From the NCBI GenBank assembly GCA_963978905.1, contig OZ022257.1, forward strand, positions 23,079,274-23,143,273: DNA of 64,000 nucleotides, in the 5' to 3' direction. A model generated the notes under the pieces. The model was not told the DNA's origin. It ran no database searches and saw nothing but the letters and a program-made list of their open reading frames with translations. Each line of letters begins with the position of its first letter. Position 1 is the first letter of the stretch. The stretch is from Trichostrongylus colubriformis (taxonomy: Eukaryota; Nematoda; Chromadorea; Rhabditida; Trichostrongylidae). This document shows positions 46,945 to 59,000 of the stretch, in pieces. A program made the translations under genes and the position numbers.

Positions 46945-47640
46945 ATGTCAGGTGTTTATCCTTGCTGTCTTTTAGCGAATATTCGTTCTCTTCCTGAAAA
47001 CGTCGGTGACCTCCTCTATCTGATGCGGGATGTCAAATGTAGCGTGGTAGCTCTCACGGAAACATGGCTCTCTGAAGATAATACTGGTGAATCTTTACTT
47101 GGAGAGTGGTGTAACCAGTATGAGATCATTAGGTGCGATCGAAATAACAGGCGCGGTGGCGGAGTTGCCCTCATAGCGAAAAGAATCTACAGTTCTCAAC
47201 TTATTTTTAGGGAATCTGTTTCTTCTTCTCATGTACGGCTAGGTGTTGACCTCGACATGGCTTCTAAACAGGTTAGGATGATATTGGTCTACAACGCTCT
47301 TCGTGTTCGGCCGCTGCTTTAGAACAATTACTGAAGGCAATCGGTGATTTGATGACGAATAGCTGTTCGGTAATTTTGTTCGGTGATTTCAATCTTCCGG
47401 AGATTTCCTGGTCTAGAGAGGGAAGTCCAGTGACCGTTGGTTGCCGGGCGCGTCATGAACTTCTGTCATAGCCTCATCCTTCATCAGATAGTTATGGAAC
47501 GGACTCGGGGTTGTAATATCCTAGATCTACTATTAACTAGTAACAAAGAGCTCATAAGGGATGCGGCTGTTCGACCACCTGTTGGTAATAACGATCACGC
47601 TTCCATTTTCTTTTCGATTGAACTGAAGGTCGATGAAGGA
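46945..47640 (+). pseudogene. LINE endonuclease domain, two frameshifts
   Basis: Starts with ANIRSLPENVGDLLYLM and the catalytic-site motif ALTETWLSED. It continues with RRGGGVALIAK, and after a shift near 47310 with VILFGDFNLPEISWS. It returns to the first frame near 47440 with NILDLLLTSNKELI and the closing GNNDHASIFFSI (the S/NDH motif). All the main motifs of an exonuclease-endonuclease-phosphatase fold are present and in order; only the reading frame is broken. It would nick target DNA for target-primed reverse transcription. Confidence 0.85.
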
Positions 47641-49752
47641 ACAGGGTCAACATTAGTGAGAGATATCAAAAGTGCCAATTTTGATGCGATTATTGCTTAT
47701 CTCTATGATGTTGACTGGTACGGATCCCTGAATAGTGCTGACACTGTTAATGATAAGTATGAGGTGTTTTTAGGAATCCTCCACCATTCCATTGATCTAT
47801 TTGTTCCTCTCAGAGCACGAAAGACTACAGGCATTCAGCTCCCTCTATATTTACGGAATCTCAATTATAAGAAGGGTAATGCATGGGATAAAACTTTAAA
47901 AAGTAATGGCACCCGAGATTGGGAGGCATATAGAAAGCTGCGAGATATTTTTGACAAAAAATTAAATAGGTTTTATAAACAAATTGAGAAGAAGGCGATA
48001 TATTCTAAGAACAAAAATGATTTCTATAAATTTCTCAATTCCAAGCTGAGAACAAGTAAGGGCTTTGGTGCTCTGGTCGGGGAGGACGGCAATGCGGTAT
48101 GTAGTGATCAAGATAAGACCGAACTTTTGGCCCATGTTTTCGTTAAAGCACACATTAGAGATGACGACCCCGAAGACTCAAATGTCAATCCAGTTTTCCC
48201 TGTTATGAGCGATTCCCTGTGGTTCCACAGCGATGAAATCTATAAGTTATTAGTTCAATGGCCTGCATCGCATTCGGATACACCTGACCACATACTCCTC
48301 TACTTCATCAAAAAAGTAGCGCACATAAATTTCTGGCCCACTTGCGTTTATTTTTAACTTAAGTTTTATGTATGCAGAGATACCACATAGGTGGCGTGTT
48401 TCATTCGTTACTCCTACTCCTATTCCGGAAAAACAGCCGCATTCTTGCCTGCTCAATTATAGACCCGTAAGCATAACATCCATTTGCGCGAGGTTATTCG
48501 AGAAAGTGCTGAAAAAGGGAATCCTAGCCCACTTGGAGGAATTCAGTATTGTCTCGGATCATCAACACGGCTTCCAAATGGGGAGGTCCACCGTTACCGT
48601 TATGCTGCAATCACTCAATGACTGGACGTCTAACCTTGATAAGGGCATTGGAACGGACGTCATATACTTGGATTTTGAAAAGGCTTTTGACAGGGTTTCT
48701 CATCCTAAGCTTATTTTGAAACTCACCATGATTGGAATTCATCCGAGGATAGTAGCTTGGATTAAAGCCTTTCTTACAGATAGAGCTTTTCTTGTTCGGG
48801 TTAACTCGAGGTTCTCTGAGTCCAAAAAAGTGGACAGTGGTGTGCCTCAAGGTAGAGTATTATCTCCAATCCTTTCCAATATATTCACCTTTGAGCTGCC
48901 TTCACTAGTTCTTGCCGAAGGAATTAAATGTGTCGCTCTCGCTGACGATTTCAAACTATACCATCCAATTCGATCCCAATCGGACAGAGAACTATTGCAA
49001 GAGGCCATTAACGTTGTCAGCAACTGGGCCGTACAATGGAAACTACCCATATCTATTCAAAAATCTAAGATTTTACACTTGGGAAAGGTTTCTATTAGCA
49101 CTACATACTCGATAGACGGTGTGCAGTGGAAGAAGTAAAAGAGATTAGAGACCTCGGCTTTTTCGTTCGCAGTGACCTCAGTTTCGATGAACACTGTCTC
49201 AAAATCGCTGCCAAAGCCATGGCGCTGTTGTTCAATATGTTTAGAGCACTCTCAACTAGGGATCCTTTGATACTTCTCAGAGCTTTCAAAACATACATTA
49301 GGCCGTTGTTGGAATATGGAACAGTGGTATTTAGCCCACACAAGATAAAGATGATCAACGCTATAGAAAGGGTACAAAACAGTTTCACAAGGAAGGTTTT
49401 CGTTAGGGCAGTAGGGTTCAATTACCATCAGATACCTAGCTGCAGTGTGCGGAACGCTAACCTCGGCCTCGAGACTCTAGCTCTTAGATCGAAGAAATTC
49501 GTCTTAATTACTTTTTTCAAAATTTTTTACGGTCTTGCTAGACTCAAATCGAACACCTTTTTAGCAGTCAAAGACTCCAAAACCAGGGGTGGTTCCGCGA
49601 AAATTTATGCTCGCCGCGCTAAATACAATGTTACTCATCATTTCTTTGTGAGCAGAACTTGCAATGAGTTCAATAGACTGCTCAGGTTAGCAGTGGTCAC
49701 AGGGAAATTAAATTCCTTCAAGGCAGCATTGGACAAGTATCTAATTTTCTAG
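47641..49752 (+). pseudogene. LINE reverse transcriptase and C-terminal region, frameshifted
   Basis: The linker continues to a stop at 48355-48357. The RT domain is open in another frame from 48368: NYRPVSITSICARLFEKVL, HQHGFQMGRST, DVIYLDFEKAFDRVSH (motif A with the first Asp), SGVPQGRVLSPILSNIF (motif B, usually QGS) and CVALADDFKLY (motif C, ADD retained). After a further shift near 49130 the C-terminal part runs IRDLGFFVRSDLSFDEH, a YIRPLLEYG motif and ends LDKYLIF at 49752. Catalytic aspartates are intact in sequence, but the protein cannot be made as one chain. Confidence 0.9.
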
Positions 49753-50227
49753 GGTATATTCGAATTTTTTTCAGTGTAATCATTCAATTCATTCACTTCG
49801 CTCCATACTGCTTAAGCCACGCATTTTTACATGTTGTTCAATGTTTGTTGACTAATTTTTTCACATGTTTTGTTATGTTGTTCAGTGCTTGTTAACTAAT
49901 CATATAGATTTGATTGGCCAGGTTTTGATTTTACTTTCCTTTTTTGACTTCATTGTCACATGGGTTTACCTCATGTAATAAATAGAAATGTTATCGTTAC
50001 TGCTACTCTTACTTTTCATGTCACCATTGCCCTTTTATCTATGAGATCTATTGTTTGCCACTGTTTGAAGTATTGATGTGTTTTGTGGCGGAAGTACTTC
50101 TATATACTATAAGTGATATCCCAGTAAGGGAGGCATCTCACTATGGGCGTTAGTACCTAAGCCTAGAAGCGTGAAGAAACCCCCACCTCCCTTTCTCCAC
50201 TAAGACTTAGACTGAAATTGTATACGC

Positions 50228-50760
50228 TTGAGTGTGCAGACTGACCTTGAAAATCCCTTAGAGATGCTTGAGTTGTGCAACCTTTTGAAAGATGCCTCTT
50301 CACAGCGCAAGCACCACACTACCTTTTTCAGAGTATTCGGTTACTGTTTCTCTGAAGGAGTCCCACAACACCAGTCCACAGCGTCCAAAGTACAATCCCA
50401 ACCTGTTGCGGCATCCCGCGCTGATGGTGGTGCGAGTGCGGCGTCAGGATGCGAAATCCTGTCCCAACGATATATACTCGTGGTAACCTTTTGCCATCGA
50501 CGCTTTCTGTGTGCCTGAATTTTATATTCGAAAGCCCGCTCAAAACAAAATCCCCTTATAACCGGCCTTTCAACAGAAGATTCGCTGGAAAACCAAACAA
50601 ATAAAAGAAAGTGGGGACTTACTACTTGCTACCGCTAGTATTTAGTATGGAAATGTGAGTCATTTGCTGAACAGACGAAGACAAATTCACATTCGGAAAC
50701 GCAATGCACTATAAAGTTTTCTCGATTATGTCACCTTTGTGCCTCATTTTCCAGTTTTTG
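50228..50760. other. Gap between the LINE and the Penelope-like element
   Basis: A short open frame (50228-50518) has no recognised motif. Nothing else is identified. Confidence 0.35.
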
Positions 50761-50764
50761 GTTG

Positions 50765-51735
50765 CAGCAGCAGCCGTAATCGCACATCGTTTTTTTTTAA
50801 CAAATTTGTAATAATCGCTTTTCCCGGCTGCAAAAGCGAAGGTTCGATGGATGTTGATAAACTGGCAACGTTATTCTACATTATTCTGAATGATGATATG
50901 GCATCTAATTGTTAGCCCACTGCGACAACGAAGGATGATTTGCCAAACCACAATGATACCACAGGGAACTTGCGCAACCAGTTTTCGCCGAAGTGTCAGC
51001 AAAAAAAGGCGATGTTCCACCCTCAGATTCACTCCATTATTTAGCGCTTGGTTGAATCACTGGTCTGAGTAATTAGAAAAAGTGATTCAAAACGGATTAA
51101 CGGTCAGCGAAAATGTCTATTAGTTGTCGAGTGTGAACTGAACTTGTTGGAGATGTAGGCCAACAGACTGTGATTCTGGTACGAAATTTTGAAAGATTTC
51201 TCCAGAGCAGAGCTCGCACAGGCGACAGCGCCAAACAAATAAGCAGCAACCTTTTTGGCGCCTCCGGAACTAGTCATTCCTTCGGTAACATGCGGGAAGT
51301 GTCACCCCTGGCAGCAGTCCTGCCGAACCTTAAGGGAAGACTTCTCTTTGTGCTTGGGTTTGACCGCTCATTCACTTATATATACGTCAACAAATATTGA
51401 AATTAATGCTCACAACTACTTCAGCTGCTCGGTCTTCACTAAAATAAGGGATGCTACCAACCGACACTGTATTAAAGATTTTGGTATGATAACAATGGCT
51501 GTAAATGTAATAATATGTATTATAACCAACAAAGAAAATAGCATCACATCTCACGTTATAGGTCTAACCCTATTATACACCAAAATATACCCCCCCCCCC
51601 TTTCTCTCTGAAAATCATTGAGGATAGATTTAATAGAGGTTCAAAAGCTAAAAGTAATAGGCATTAAAATAAATGAAAAATACTTTTAGGCAAGTGATGG
51701 ATGAAAACTAATTTGGAAAGGGCTCTTAATCTGAT
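50765..51735 (+). repeat. Penelope pseudo-LTR, left copy (GIY-YIG deleted)
   Basis: Starts where it aligns with the right copy at CAGCCGTAATSGCACATCG. It includes ATGATGATATGGCATCTAAT and CTCGCACAGGCGACAGCGCC. At about 51560 it jumps from the ggtct that precedes the endonuclease to cctattatacac, the segment that follows the endonuclease in the right copy. Confidence 0.75.
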
Positions 51736-53849
51736 ACAATACTACGGACTAATAAAGACATCAAACAGCGCGGAAATCAATAAACTGATCAAGGCCTATT
51801 GCAGTGAACGTCTTCTGTCGAATGTGAGCAACAAAACAAGATTCTTGATTTTACGTATATTAGCACACTTAGATTTTCATATGAACGAAGCCAAGAAACC
51901 CAAACTTTCGTGCCACAACGTAGTAGTGTAGTTCGGAAGTCGAATCTCCAGAGAGATCATATTTGATCAGATTTTCGACTTAGGATATGTTAAACGAGTT
52001 TTAGCGCATAACAGTAATTTCAATATAGCATATACACCCATTAGTTATATTTGAACATAATTACGCTACTCCAAGGAAAATATTCAACAATCGGATACTT
52101 GCGACCTAATGGTACTAAGATGCAAGAGATAATCAAGGGCAGCCATGACTGTACCAGTGATAAAAATATCAAGTATGCAATACAAACTATGGTCATGTTA
52201 TAAAATGAGATCTGGACATTATCGAAGACATGACCTTTGGGAAGTCCTTCCTGAAGGCACCGAGTGAACCGACACGGGAATTTCCAGATTCGAAGTCAAA
52301 ATGATATACTAAGGCGCGAAGTAGATCATTACCTTTTTCTGTGACAAGTACAAAACTAGTACCACCAAAATGACTTTAAATAGTATTCACCACTTACTTC
52401 CATAATAAGATAGAACTACTGCTTACACTTGACAACACCAAAAGCCAGAGGGTAGGAGTTTCATTTATTCTCATGAGAGATTATCATAAGAAATTGTTTT
52501 TTGCCCTCTCGACAAAGCCAGCATGACTATGGTATTATTTGTAAGAAACTTTATTTACTACTGCGATAGAGCAGATGGGTATTAGATATGATTTGAATAG
52601 CAGATCCTTCGTTAATCGGCTCACAAAAAATAGTTATAAACCTATTGATACTAGTAAGCTTACACATATCAGGAGACAACTCTTTTATTCACGGAAAAAT
52701 CTACACGATGACGCAGAAACAGATTTCCTGGGAGTATATGTACTACCCCTGCATAAAATCCCGGCCATATTCCGAATTATCACCGGAGCTTGTAGGAGTA
52801 GTATTACACCTTGGCTAAAGAACTCCGCGTAATTTCTCTCCATATTAAACGTCATTTTATAAATTACCTACGTATAATACAAGATAGGAATAGAACTAAA
52901 ACATATTGGGCTACTAACAATATCAACATAAGCAAGTAACTTTGTACCGTCAGGCACGATAACACTAAATTATATACGGTTAGAATTTACGGATATGTTT
53001 ACCAATTTGGAGCACGAATTAACAATCAATAATATACAACAATTATTGCAATTCTAAGAAACCAGGCAAATCAGCATAGCTGCTTATGGTTACGTGGTTT
53101 ACTATACCGAAGGCCGATTAACTAAGAATAATTTTAGATATTATAGCATTGGCGACCTTATTTTTTGGCATAATACTTATTAAAAGACAGTTTTTGTATT
53201 TTTGGAGGCAAAGTGTTCAAGCAAAACAGGGTGGTTCTTCAAGGTGGTAACTTTAGTTCACTCTTGGCCGATCTCACCCTTTCAGTATTAGAATACAATC
53301 ATTCTAAAAATATAAAGTATGATAGGAATAAATAGTTCTTTCCATACAGATATATAGATGATTTATTAGTCCTACACAATAAAAGTGAAGCAGTATAGAT
53401 GGGTGCATTTAAAAGTTTCATAAAGAAGTCATAGAAGGTAAAAAGACTCACTACTCCAAAACGGCAGCAATTGCTTGGACTTGACTACTGAAATAGATGC
53501 TAATAAAGTCAAAACCAGGTTATGTAATGAAACGGATGAATTTGATTTCAAAATTATTAGGTTTTCACATCGCGACACTAACATTACCGTGAACACTGAA
53601 GCATCAGTTATATACACTGATACCCTCTGGATAGCCAACACCTGCACTGCAATACTTGTATTCTTGAATAAAATACAGGATATGTATACATTTCTGGAAT
53701 ATGGTGGATATTCAAGAGAATTCATAATATCCAATATTATCAAGTGCATATATAAAAACAAATTCTCTAGTTATAAGTGTGATATTGGAGATGATCTCAA
53801 TAAGATTAATAAACTAGTAAATACAATTTTAGGTCATCCTTTTGTTTAA
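51701..53849 (+). pseudogene. Penelope-like reverse transcriptase, degraded
   Basis: Recognisable segments in order: KTNLERALNLIQYYG (N-terminus, 51701 on); VLPLHKIPAIFRIITGA (52740 region, the PKxHKxPxxxRxIxG motif); LEFTDMFTNLEHELTINNI from 52979 (motif A with Asp); VVLQGGNFSSLLADLTLS near 53230 (motif B); PYRYIDDLLVLHNK at 53342 (motif C, YIDD at 53351-53362); then a thumb-like region to 53849. Frames change between segments and stops interrupt, so it is a pseudogene. The group is Penelope by the YRYIDDLL and QGGN..LLADLTLS style. Confidence 0.8.
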
Positions 53850-54517
53850 AACGTTTCGATTTTCAACCTTCTCACTTTCTTCTTTATTTCTCCTTGAATC
53901 ACAACGCCAGTTATTACTTACAATATCTATGCATCACTACAATTACACTTCCCCATAGTTGCATATAGAACAGCTTTATCCAGTGCCTTCAAAGCGGTCG
54001 GTTTGGGAATAGGGTATCGCGCCTCAATCAATTTGTAGTTACACAGGGTGTTGCCTGACTATCAATCCTGATGTCCCCCTTGGCGGGTTTCTACCATATA
54101 GCAGCAGCCTTCTCTTAGACTTATCTGTTGCTCTTACTTGTTATTCTAATCTGCTTCTCCCTTTTACCATTTACTTTTCTTGGTGTATACGGTATTATTG
54201 CGATCGTGTTATGACCTGTCGATTTCATCATTTAACAAACGCATTTTCTCATTGATATATTGCATATTTTATAAATGTATGGTGATAGTGGATTCTTATA
54301 CCAACCATACAGGTATGCCTTTCCTATGTATTTTCCTCGTATTACTACTGAAAGACTAGCTACTTTTTCTTCTTGTGAACATTTTTTTTCGTTTTTTTGT
54401 GCATGTATTTTCCTTCCTTATGCTCTTTTAACTGGTACTAATTTGTGTCTAATTTCCTTTCTAATATCTTAACCCATTTGTTTGACAACTCAATTCTTTT
54501 CATTAACACCTCACTCA

Positions 54518-54575
54518 CTGATGAGCCTCCAGGTAATGATGAAATACAGTGGTTCGTCGGAGTTGGGAGGCGAAA
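54518..54575 (+). ncRNA. Candidate hammerhead ribozyme core
   Basis: CTGATGA (54518-54524) is followed by GCCTCC (54525-54530), a 35-nt loop, GGAGGC (54566-54571) and GAAA (54572-54575). That is the invariant hammerhead core with a perfect 6-bp helix II. Hammerheads are known from Penelope-like elements, usually at the start of the pseudo-LTR, and this one lies about 140 nt upstream of the right pseudo-LTR as aligned. Helices I and III and the cleavage triplet are not evident, and the loop is longer than usual, so activity is uncertain. The left copy has lost this part. Confidence 0.45.
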
Positions 54576-54654
54576 GGACCCACTTCAAATTTCAATAAAC
54601 CATGATTTTAACAATTTTTTGGTGTTGTCCATTGTTCCGCATTCCGGTTTTCCA

Positions 54655-55979
54655 TTGCAACACGCAGCCGTAATGGCACATCGTTTTTTCTCTTGGGAAC
54701 GAGTTTATAAAAATCCCTTTTCTATCAGATTAATATTAATATTTCAGATCTATTATTAGTAGAAACCACAAAAGGGAAGGCTCGATGGATGTTGATGAAC
54801 TGGCGATATTGTTCTAAATGATGATATGGCATCTAATTGTTGACCCATTGCGACAGCGAAGGATGATTTGCCAAACCACAACGACACCACAGGGAACATG
54901 CGCAACCAGTTTTCGCCGAAGTGCGAAGTATCAGCAAAAAAGGCGATGTTCCATCCTCAGATTCACTCCATTATTCAGCGCTTGGTTGAATCACTGGTCT
55001 GAGTAATTGGAAAAAGTGATTCAAAACGGATTAACGGTCAGCGAAAATGTCGATCAGTTGTCGAGTGTGAACTGAACTTGTTGGAGATGTAGGCCAGCAG
55101 ACTGTGATTCTGGTACGAAATTTTGAAAGATTTCTCCAGAGCAGAGCTCGCACAGGCGACAGCGCCAAACAAATAAGCAGCAACTTTTTTGGCGCCTCCG
55201 GAACTAGTCATTCCTTCGGTAACATGCGGGAAGTGTCACCCCTGGCAGCAGTCCTGCCGAACCTTAAGGGAAGACTTCTCTATTGAAATTAATGCTCACA
55301 ACTACTTCAGCTGCTCGGTCTTCACTAAAATAAGGGATGCTACCAACCGATACTGTATTAAAGATTTTGGTACGATAACAATGGCTGTAATTGAAATAAT
55401 GTGTAATATAACCAACAAAGAAAATAGCATCACATCTCACGTTACAGGTCTTAGGGCTAATACCTATAAAGAAATAGGCATCACTTGTAACACAAAATGG
55501 TGGTATACTGTCTCACTTGTGTAAATGTGGCACACAATACGTAGAAACTAGTACTGGGAAACTTATAGAGAGGATTAAAGAACGTCTGTCGTATACATCC
55601 TCGCATAAACTGAACTTGCCACTCTATAACCACTTCTTCACATGTAATAGGGGAATTACTCTATCAGTTTTAGATTCCACCACGAGCAATGATAGAAAAA
55701 CACTGCTTGATAAAGAGGCACTTTAGATGAAATTTTTAATGGCACCATACCCGTTTGGATTAAATGATAATATTAAAGAACACGGCAACATTACTAACGT
55801 GGATAATCCTATTATACACATAATATACCCTCTCCTCCCTTCCTCTCTGAAAATCATCAGCGATAGATTCGATAGACATTCAAAGGCCAAAAGTAATAGG
55901 CATTAAAATGAATAAAAATTGCTGTCGGGCAAGTGATGGATGAAATAACTAATCTGGAAGGGACCCTTAATCTGATACG
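54655..55979 (+). repeat. Penelope pseudo-LTR, right copy (with GIY-YIG)
   Basis: Aligned to 50765-51735 except for the 350-nt endonuclease region and small indels. It ends at the ctgatacga that corresponds to ctgatacaa in the left copy. A third, short piece of the same unit follows immediately (55980-56020). Confidence 0.75.
55490..55805 (+). pseudogene. Penelope GIY-YIG endonuclease, one stop
   Basis: The frame reads VVYCLTCVKCGTQYVETSTG, then KLIERIKERL, PLYNHFFTCNRG and LLDKEAL. A TAG (probably a mutated Trp codon) follows, then KFLMAPYPFGLNDNIKEHGN. The VYCLTC..CG.QYVG(E)T order is the GIY-YIG core and PFGLND is the Penelope C-terminal hallmark. It would nick DNA at insertion. Only one nonsense codon separates it from an intact domain end. 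Confidence 0.85.
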
Positions 55980-56022
55980 AGCTCGCACAGGCGACAGCGC
56001 TAAACAAATAAGCATCAACTAC
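55980..56022 (+). repeat. Third, truncated pseudo-LTR fragment
   Basis: GCTCGCACAGGCGACAGCGC and the following aaacaaataagca match 51210 and 55144. It directly follows the end of the right pseudo-LTR. It suggests a further head-to-tail unit of which only about 40 nt remain. Confidence 0.7.
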
Positions 56023-59000
56023 TGTCAAGCAGTGGCGAAGAACCAGCCCCTGAAAGGCCATCCGTGAAGAGAAGAGCATTTCAAATGACCTAGATCATGT
56101 GGGGTTGATTACGCGGGCAGTCAAACGTATCGAGTGAGAGCCGGGTCGTCTGAGGGATATCCTACGATTCAGCAGCGTCGGAGAAGATGGCCTGTGCTCT
56201 CCTCCGTTCTTTCTTCGACCTTAGTGATCAGACTCACCAGAGGCCTTAGTGGCCGACTCATTCCTAAGGCCTTAGTGGCCAAACTGTTGTCTGGGTATTG
56301 GCGGCCGGTTCTGGGACCCAAGCGACCAAGCTCTAGCGTGGACCTCGGTGGTCACCTCGCACTCTGAGTAGGAGAATCGCAATTTACTGAGTGGCTAGGG
56401 TAGAATCCCGAGCGGGGAGAGGGAGAGAGTGAGAAGGTATTAGGGTGGAGTCGACATTCATCTCGCAGGACGCCAACTATCGCTCCGGCTCTTCGCTCCT
56501 TTACACTCCGTACAAATTCATCGATCTTCCGGTTTAGCCCAAATTTTATTATTGTGCTTGTTGTTTTGTTTTTTCCTTAATGAATTGTTCTTGTTCGCAC
56601 GTGTGTCGTCTACCTTTTAGCGTAACCTCCGCACCTATAGTCCATTTCGGCAAAACAGATGAAGTGTAGCCTATGGACTTGGATGAGCGTGTATCAAACC
56701 CTCTCATTCCTCCACACACTCTCATTCTCGCCATTCACCCAGGCCCGTAGGCCACGCCCTATCTGTTTTCCCGAAATGGACTGTATCTGGTCACGAGCCT
56801 CATCCAGTCTTTACAGTACTATATTGTAAAATATCCGATGTTTTTGACTATTTACCCATTTGTGTCGTATTAGTTTGTTGCGAGAGATATGTAGGTTCTT
56901 ATTTTTTCTATAACGCAAGTTTGTTAGTCTAATAAAAATTGTTATATGCCACCTGGAAGCTCATTTGCATAGCTCAGCACAGCAGATCTCGGTTAACCGT
57001 TGGGTCCCTGAATGCGTGATCTGCACGAAGGGATCAACGTCACTGTAGGTGGTCTAGAGATCAGGGGTCAATGATTTGGACCGCCCATATAGTACTGTAC
57101 ATGAGGCCGTTGTTTCGTTTATTGTTTATTCTATTTTTTGCTCTAATAAATTACCGACTTCTTTGTCTCCTGTACCCCGAGGCACAACAATAGCAAACAA
57201 GAAGAGCCTGCACGTCGGCATATGCTCCCATTTCTAGGGAAATTCAATGAGGTTCTCCTGAACGCCCGGTATGTTACCCATAAAGCCGTCCCGGATGATC
57301 TAAAAATAATTCTCAAAACTACAGTGAACTCATTGGGTAACCTTGCCCTTCTGCTCAACAAAACTCTCCATAAACAAATAAAGAAGTTTTCAATTCTCAC
57401 ATCCTTTAAGGTTTTGGCAGCTTCACGTACTCGGCCCTATTTGTGGGCACACATGGATCTCGACCTGTAAACACAAGGGTACGAAAATTAGCTCATAATG
57501 CAGTTTTTCGAGGAAGACGTACATCGTCCTACGATACATATCTCCAGTACGTTCATGTGGAATTAAGTGCCCAGATTATGCTGACCAAGATTGCTGCCGA
57601 CTGGTTTCAGTGTTCGCCTAAATGCGTGAAATATAGTCCCTATTCAATCAGCTGGGAACTATGTCACAGCTACTTACTTTTTCACATTGTTTTTCTGCTA
57701 ATGAGATGGGAGCTGGCGCACATGTTGGATTTGTGTGTTAAGCTTCACGAGCAGCATTTATTCTTGGAGCGCTATCTCGTTCACACCAGGCGATTTGCAT
57801 GACTGTAACGATAGCATTGCACATAGCAGCATTTCACACTTTTGAGCACCTGAACAAAACACGCTGATTAAAATGACACAATTCAAAGCCACTTTTCCTA
57901 ATCCTCCTGGCTTTCTTTATTTCTAGCCGTTTCTCAGTCTGAATAATCTAGGTAAACTATATCCGCTCCTCTTTCTTTTCAAGCTCCTGCCCTATGCTTT
58001 CTCCAGAATTTCTTTCCGTGCTTTCACGTAAGGAGTGCGACCTAAGAGATTTTCTCACGGAGCTAGCTCGCATACGCATGCGGTGTGAAACCCTATCAGC
58101 GTAGACGCGAGTACGAGTGTCAACGGAAAGTATGCCATTGGAGTGGAACACGTAGAAGTAGGTTAGGATGTAAGAGGTTTGTCAATTGGGCTCAATTATC
58201 ACATACACCGTTCTCTGAAAAGCTCTCCGAAATGTCCGGACCATTTGTGCGTTTCATTTTGGAAGAACCTCCTGCTTTTCCCGAAGTCAGCAAGCAGGGG
58301 AAGCATCTGGTATTGTGCTATCCCATCCCTGAAAAGTCATTGGACAAAATATGATGAGGTGGCTGTCGCCTAATGAATCTTGTTTAGATGGACCTTAGTC
58401 CTACGCCTTCGAGTACCTACGGACTACTTCCCAGGGACGGGTTGTGTACAGGTACACTGAATGCAGAAAAAGAGGAGAAAATATAGCGGTACTGCAAGTT
58501 TTGATGTTCATTATAGCCCATATATTAGGTTGTGAGTGGCAACAAAGTTATTGGCCACTCTGTAGACCTGCCCACGTTTGTTTGCCGTGGGTAAAAGCAA
58601 AGAATAGTGTAAATAGGATGTTTTACAAGGCATACTATGAGGCTATATTTTCCCCATAATTCTATGAAATCCTAGTCTTCAGAAATGCCAAGAAATCCCT
58701 AAAAACCCGCACTTAGCTGATGTAAAGACAATTCAACACTCATAGGGTATGGCTCGTGACGTTTTTTCGTGCGGTGTTGCAGGTAAGCTATAACGTATTG
58801 GTAACTCCAGCAGCAATATTTAGTATTTCGTATTTACATGAAGCGGAGAGGCGCCTCAGCTTGAGTCAGCTGGCAGAGAGCTCTTGCCTGGTATGTTTGA
58901 GTAATGCAAGCTCGTTTTGTATGGTGTTTAGCACAGTAGGTAGTCAAACTTCGATTCATATCATTTTTTGCGTAGGTCACATAACCTCAGATGAGTTGAT

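Larger units (their letters stand above)
45600..50000 (+). mobile_element. CR1-type non-LTR retrotransposon, near full length but disabled
   Basis: Order on the plus strand: ORF1-like region (about 46167-46930), apurinic-type endonuclease (46945-47640), linker, reverse transcriptase (about 48368-49135) and C-terminal region (49126-49752). Limits are approximate: the 5' side starts after the hairpin at 45584, and the 3' untranslated region runs to about 50000 with no clear poly(A). The frame changes at about 47310, 47440, 48360 and 49130, and an in-frame TGA lies at 46449-46451, so it is dead. Family placement in the CR1/Jockey group rests on motif style. Confidence 0.85.
50765..55979 (+). mobile_element. 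Degenerate Penelope-like retroelement in tandem/pseudo-LTR arrangement
   Basis: The plus strand holds an N-terminal region (51701-51931), RT (52575-53849) and a GIY-YIG endonuclease with C-terminal PFGLND motif (55490-55805). The block 50765-51735 recurs at about 54655-55979 in direct orientation at high identity. The first copy lacks about 350 nt (the GIY-YIG part) and has a 46-nt extra segment near 51350. This is the head-to-tail, 5'-truncated layout typical of Penelope elements, whose terminal repeats are partial second copies. Multiple stops and shifts make it inactive. Confidence 0.8.
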
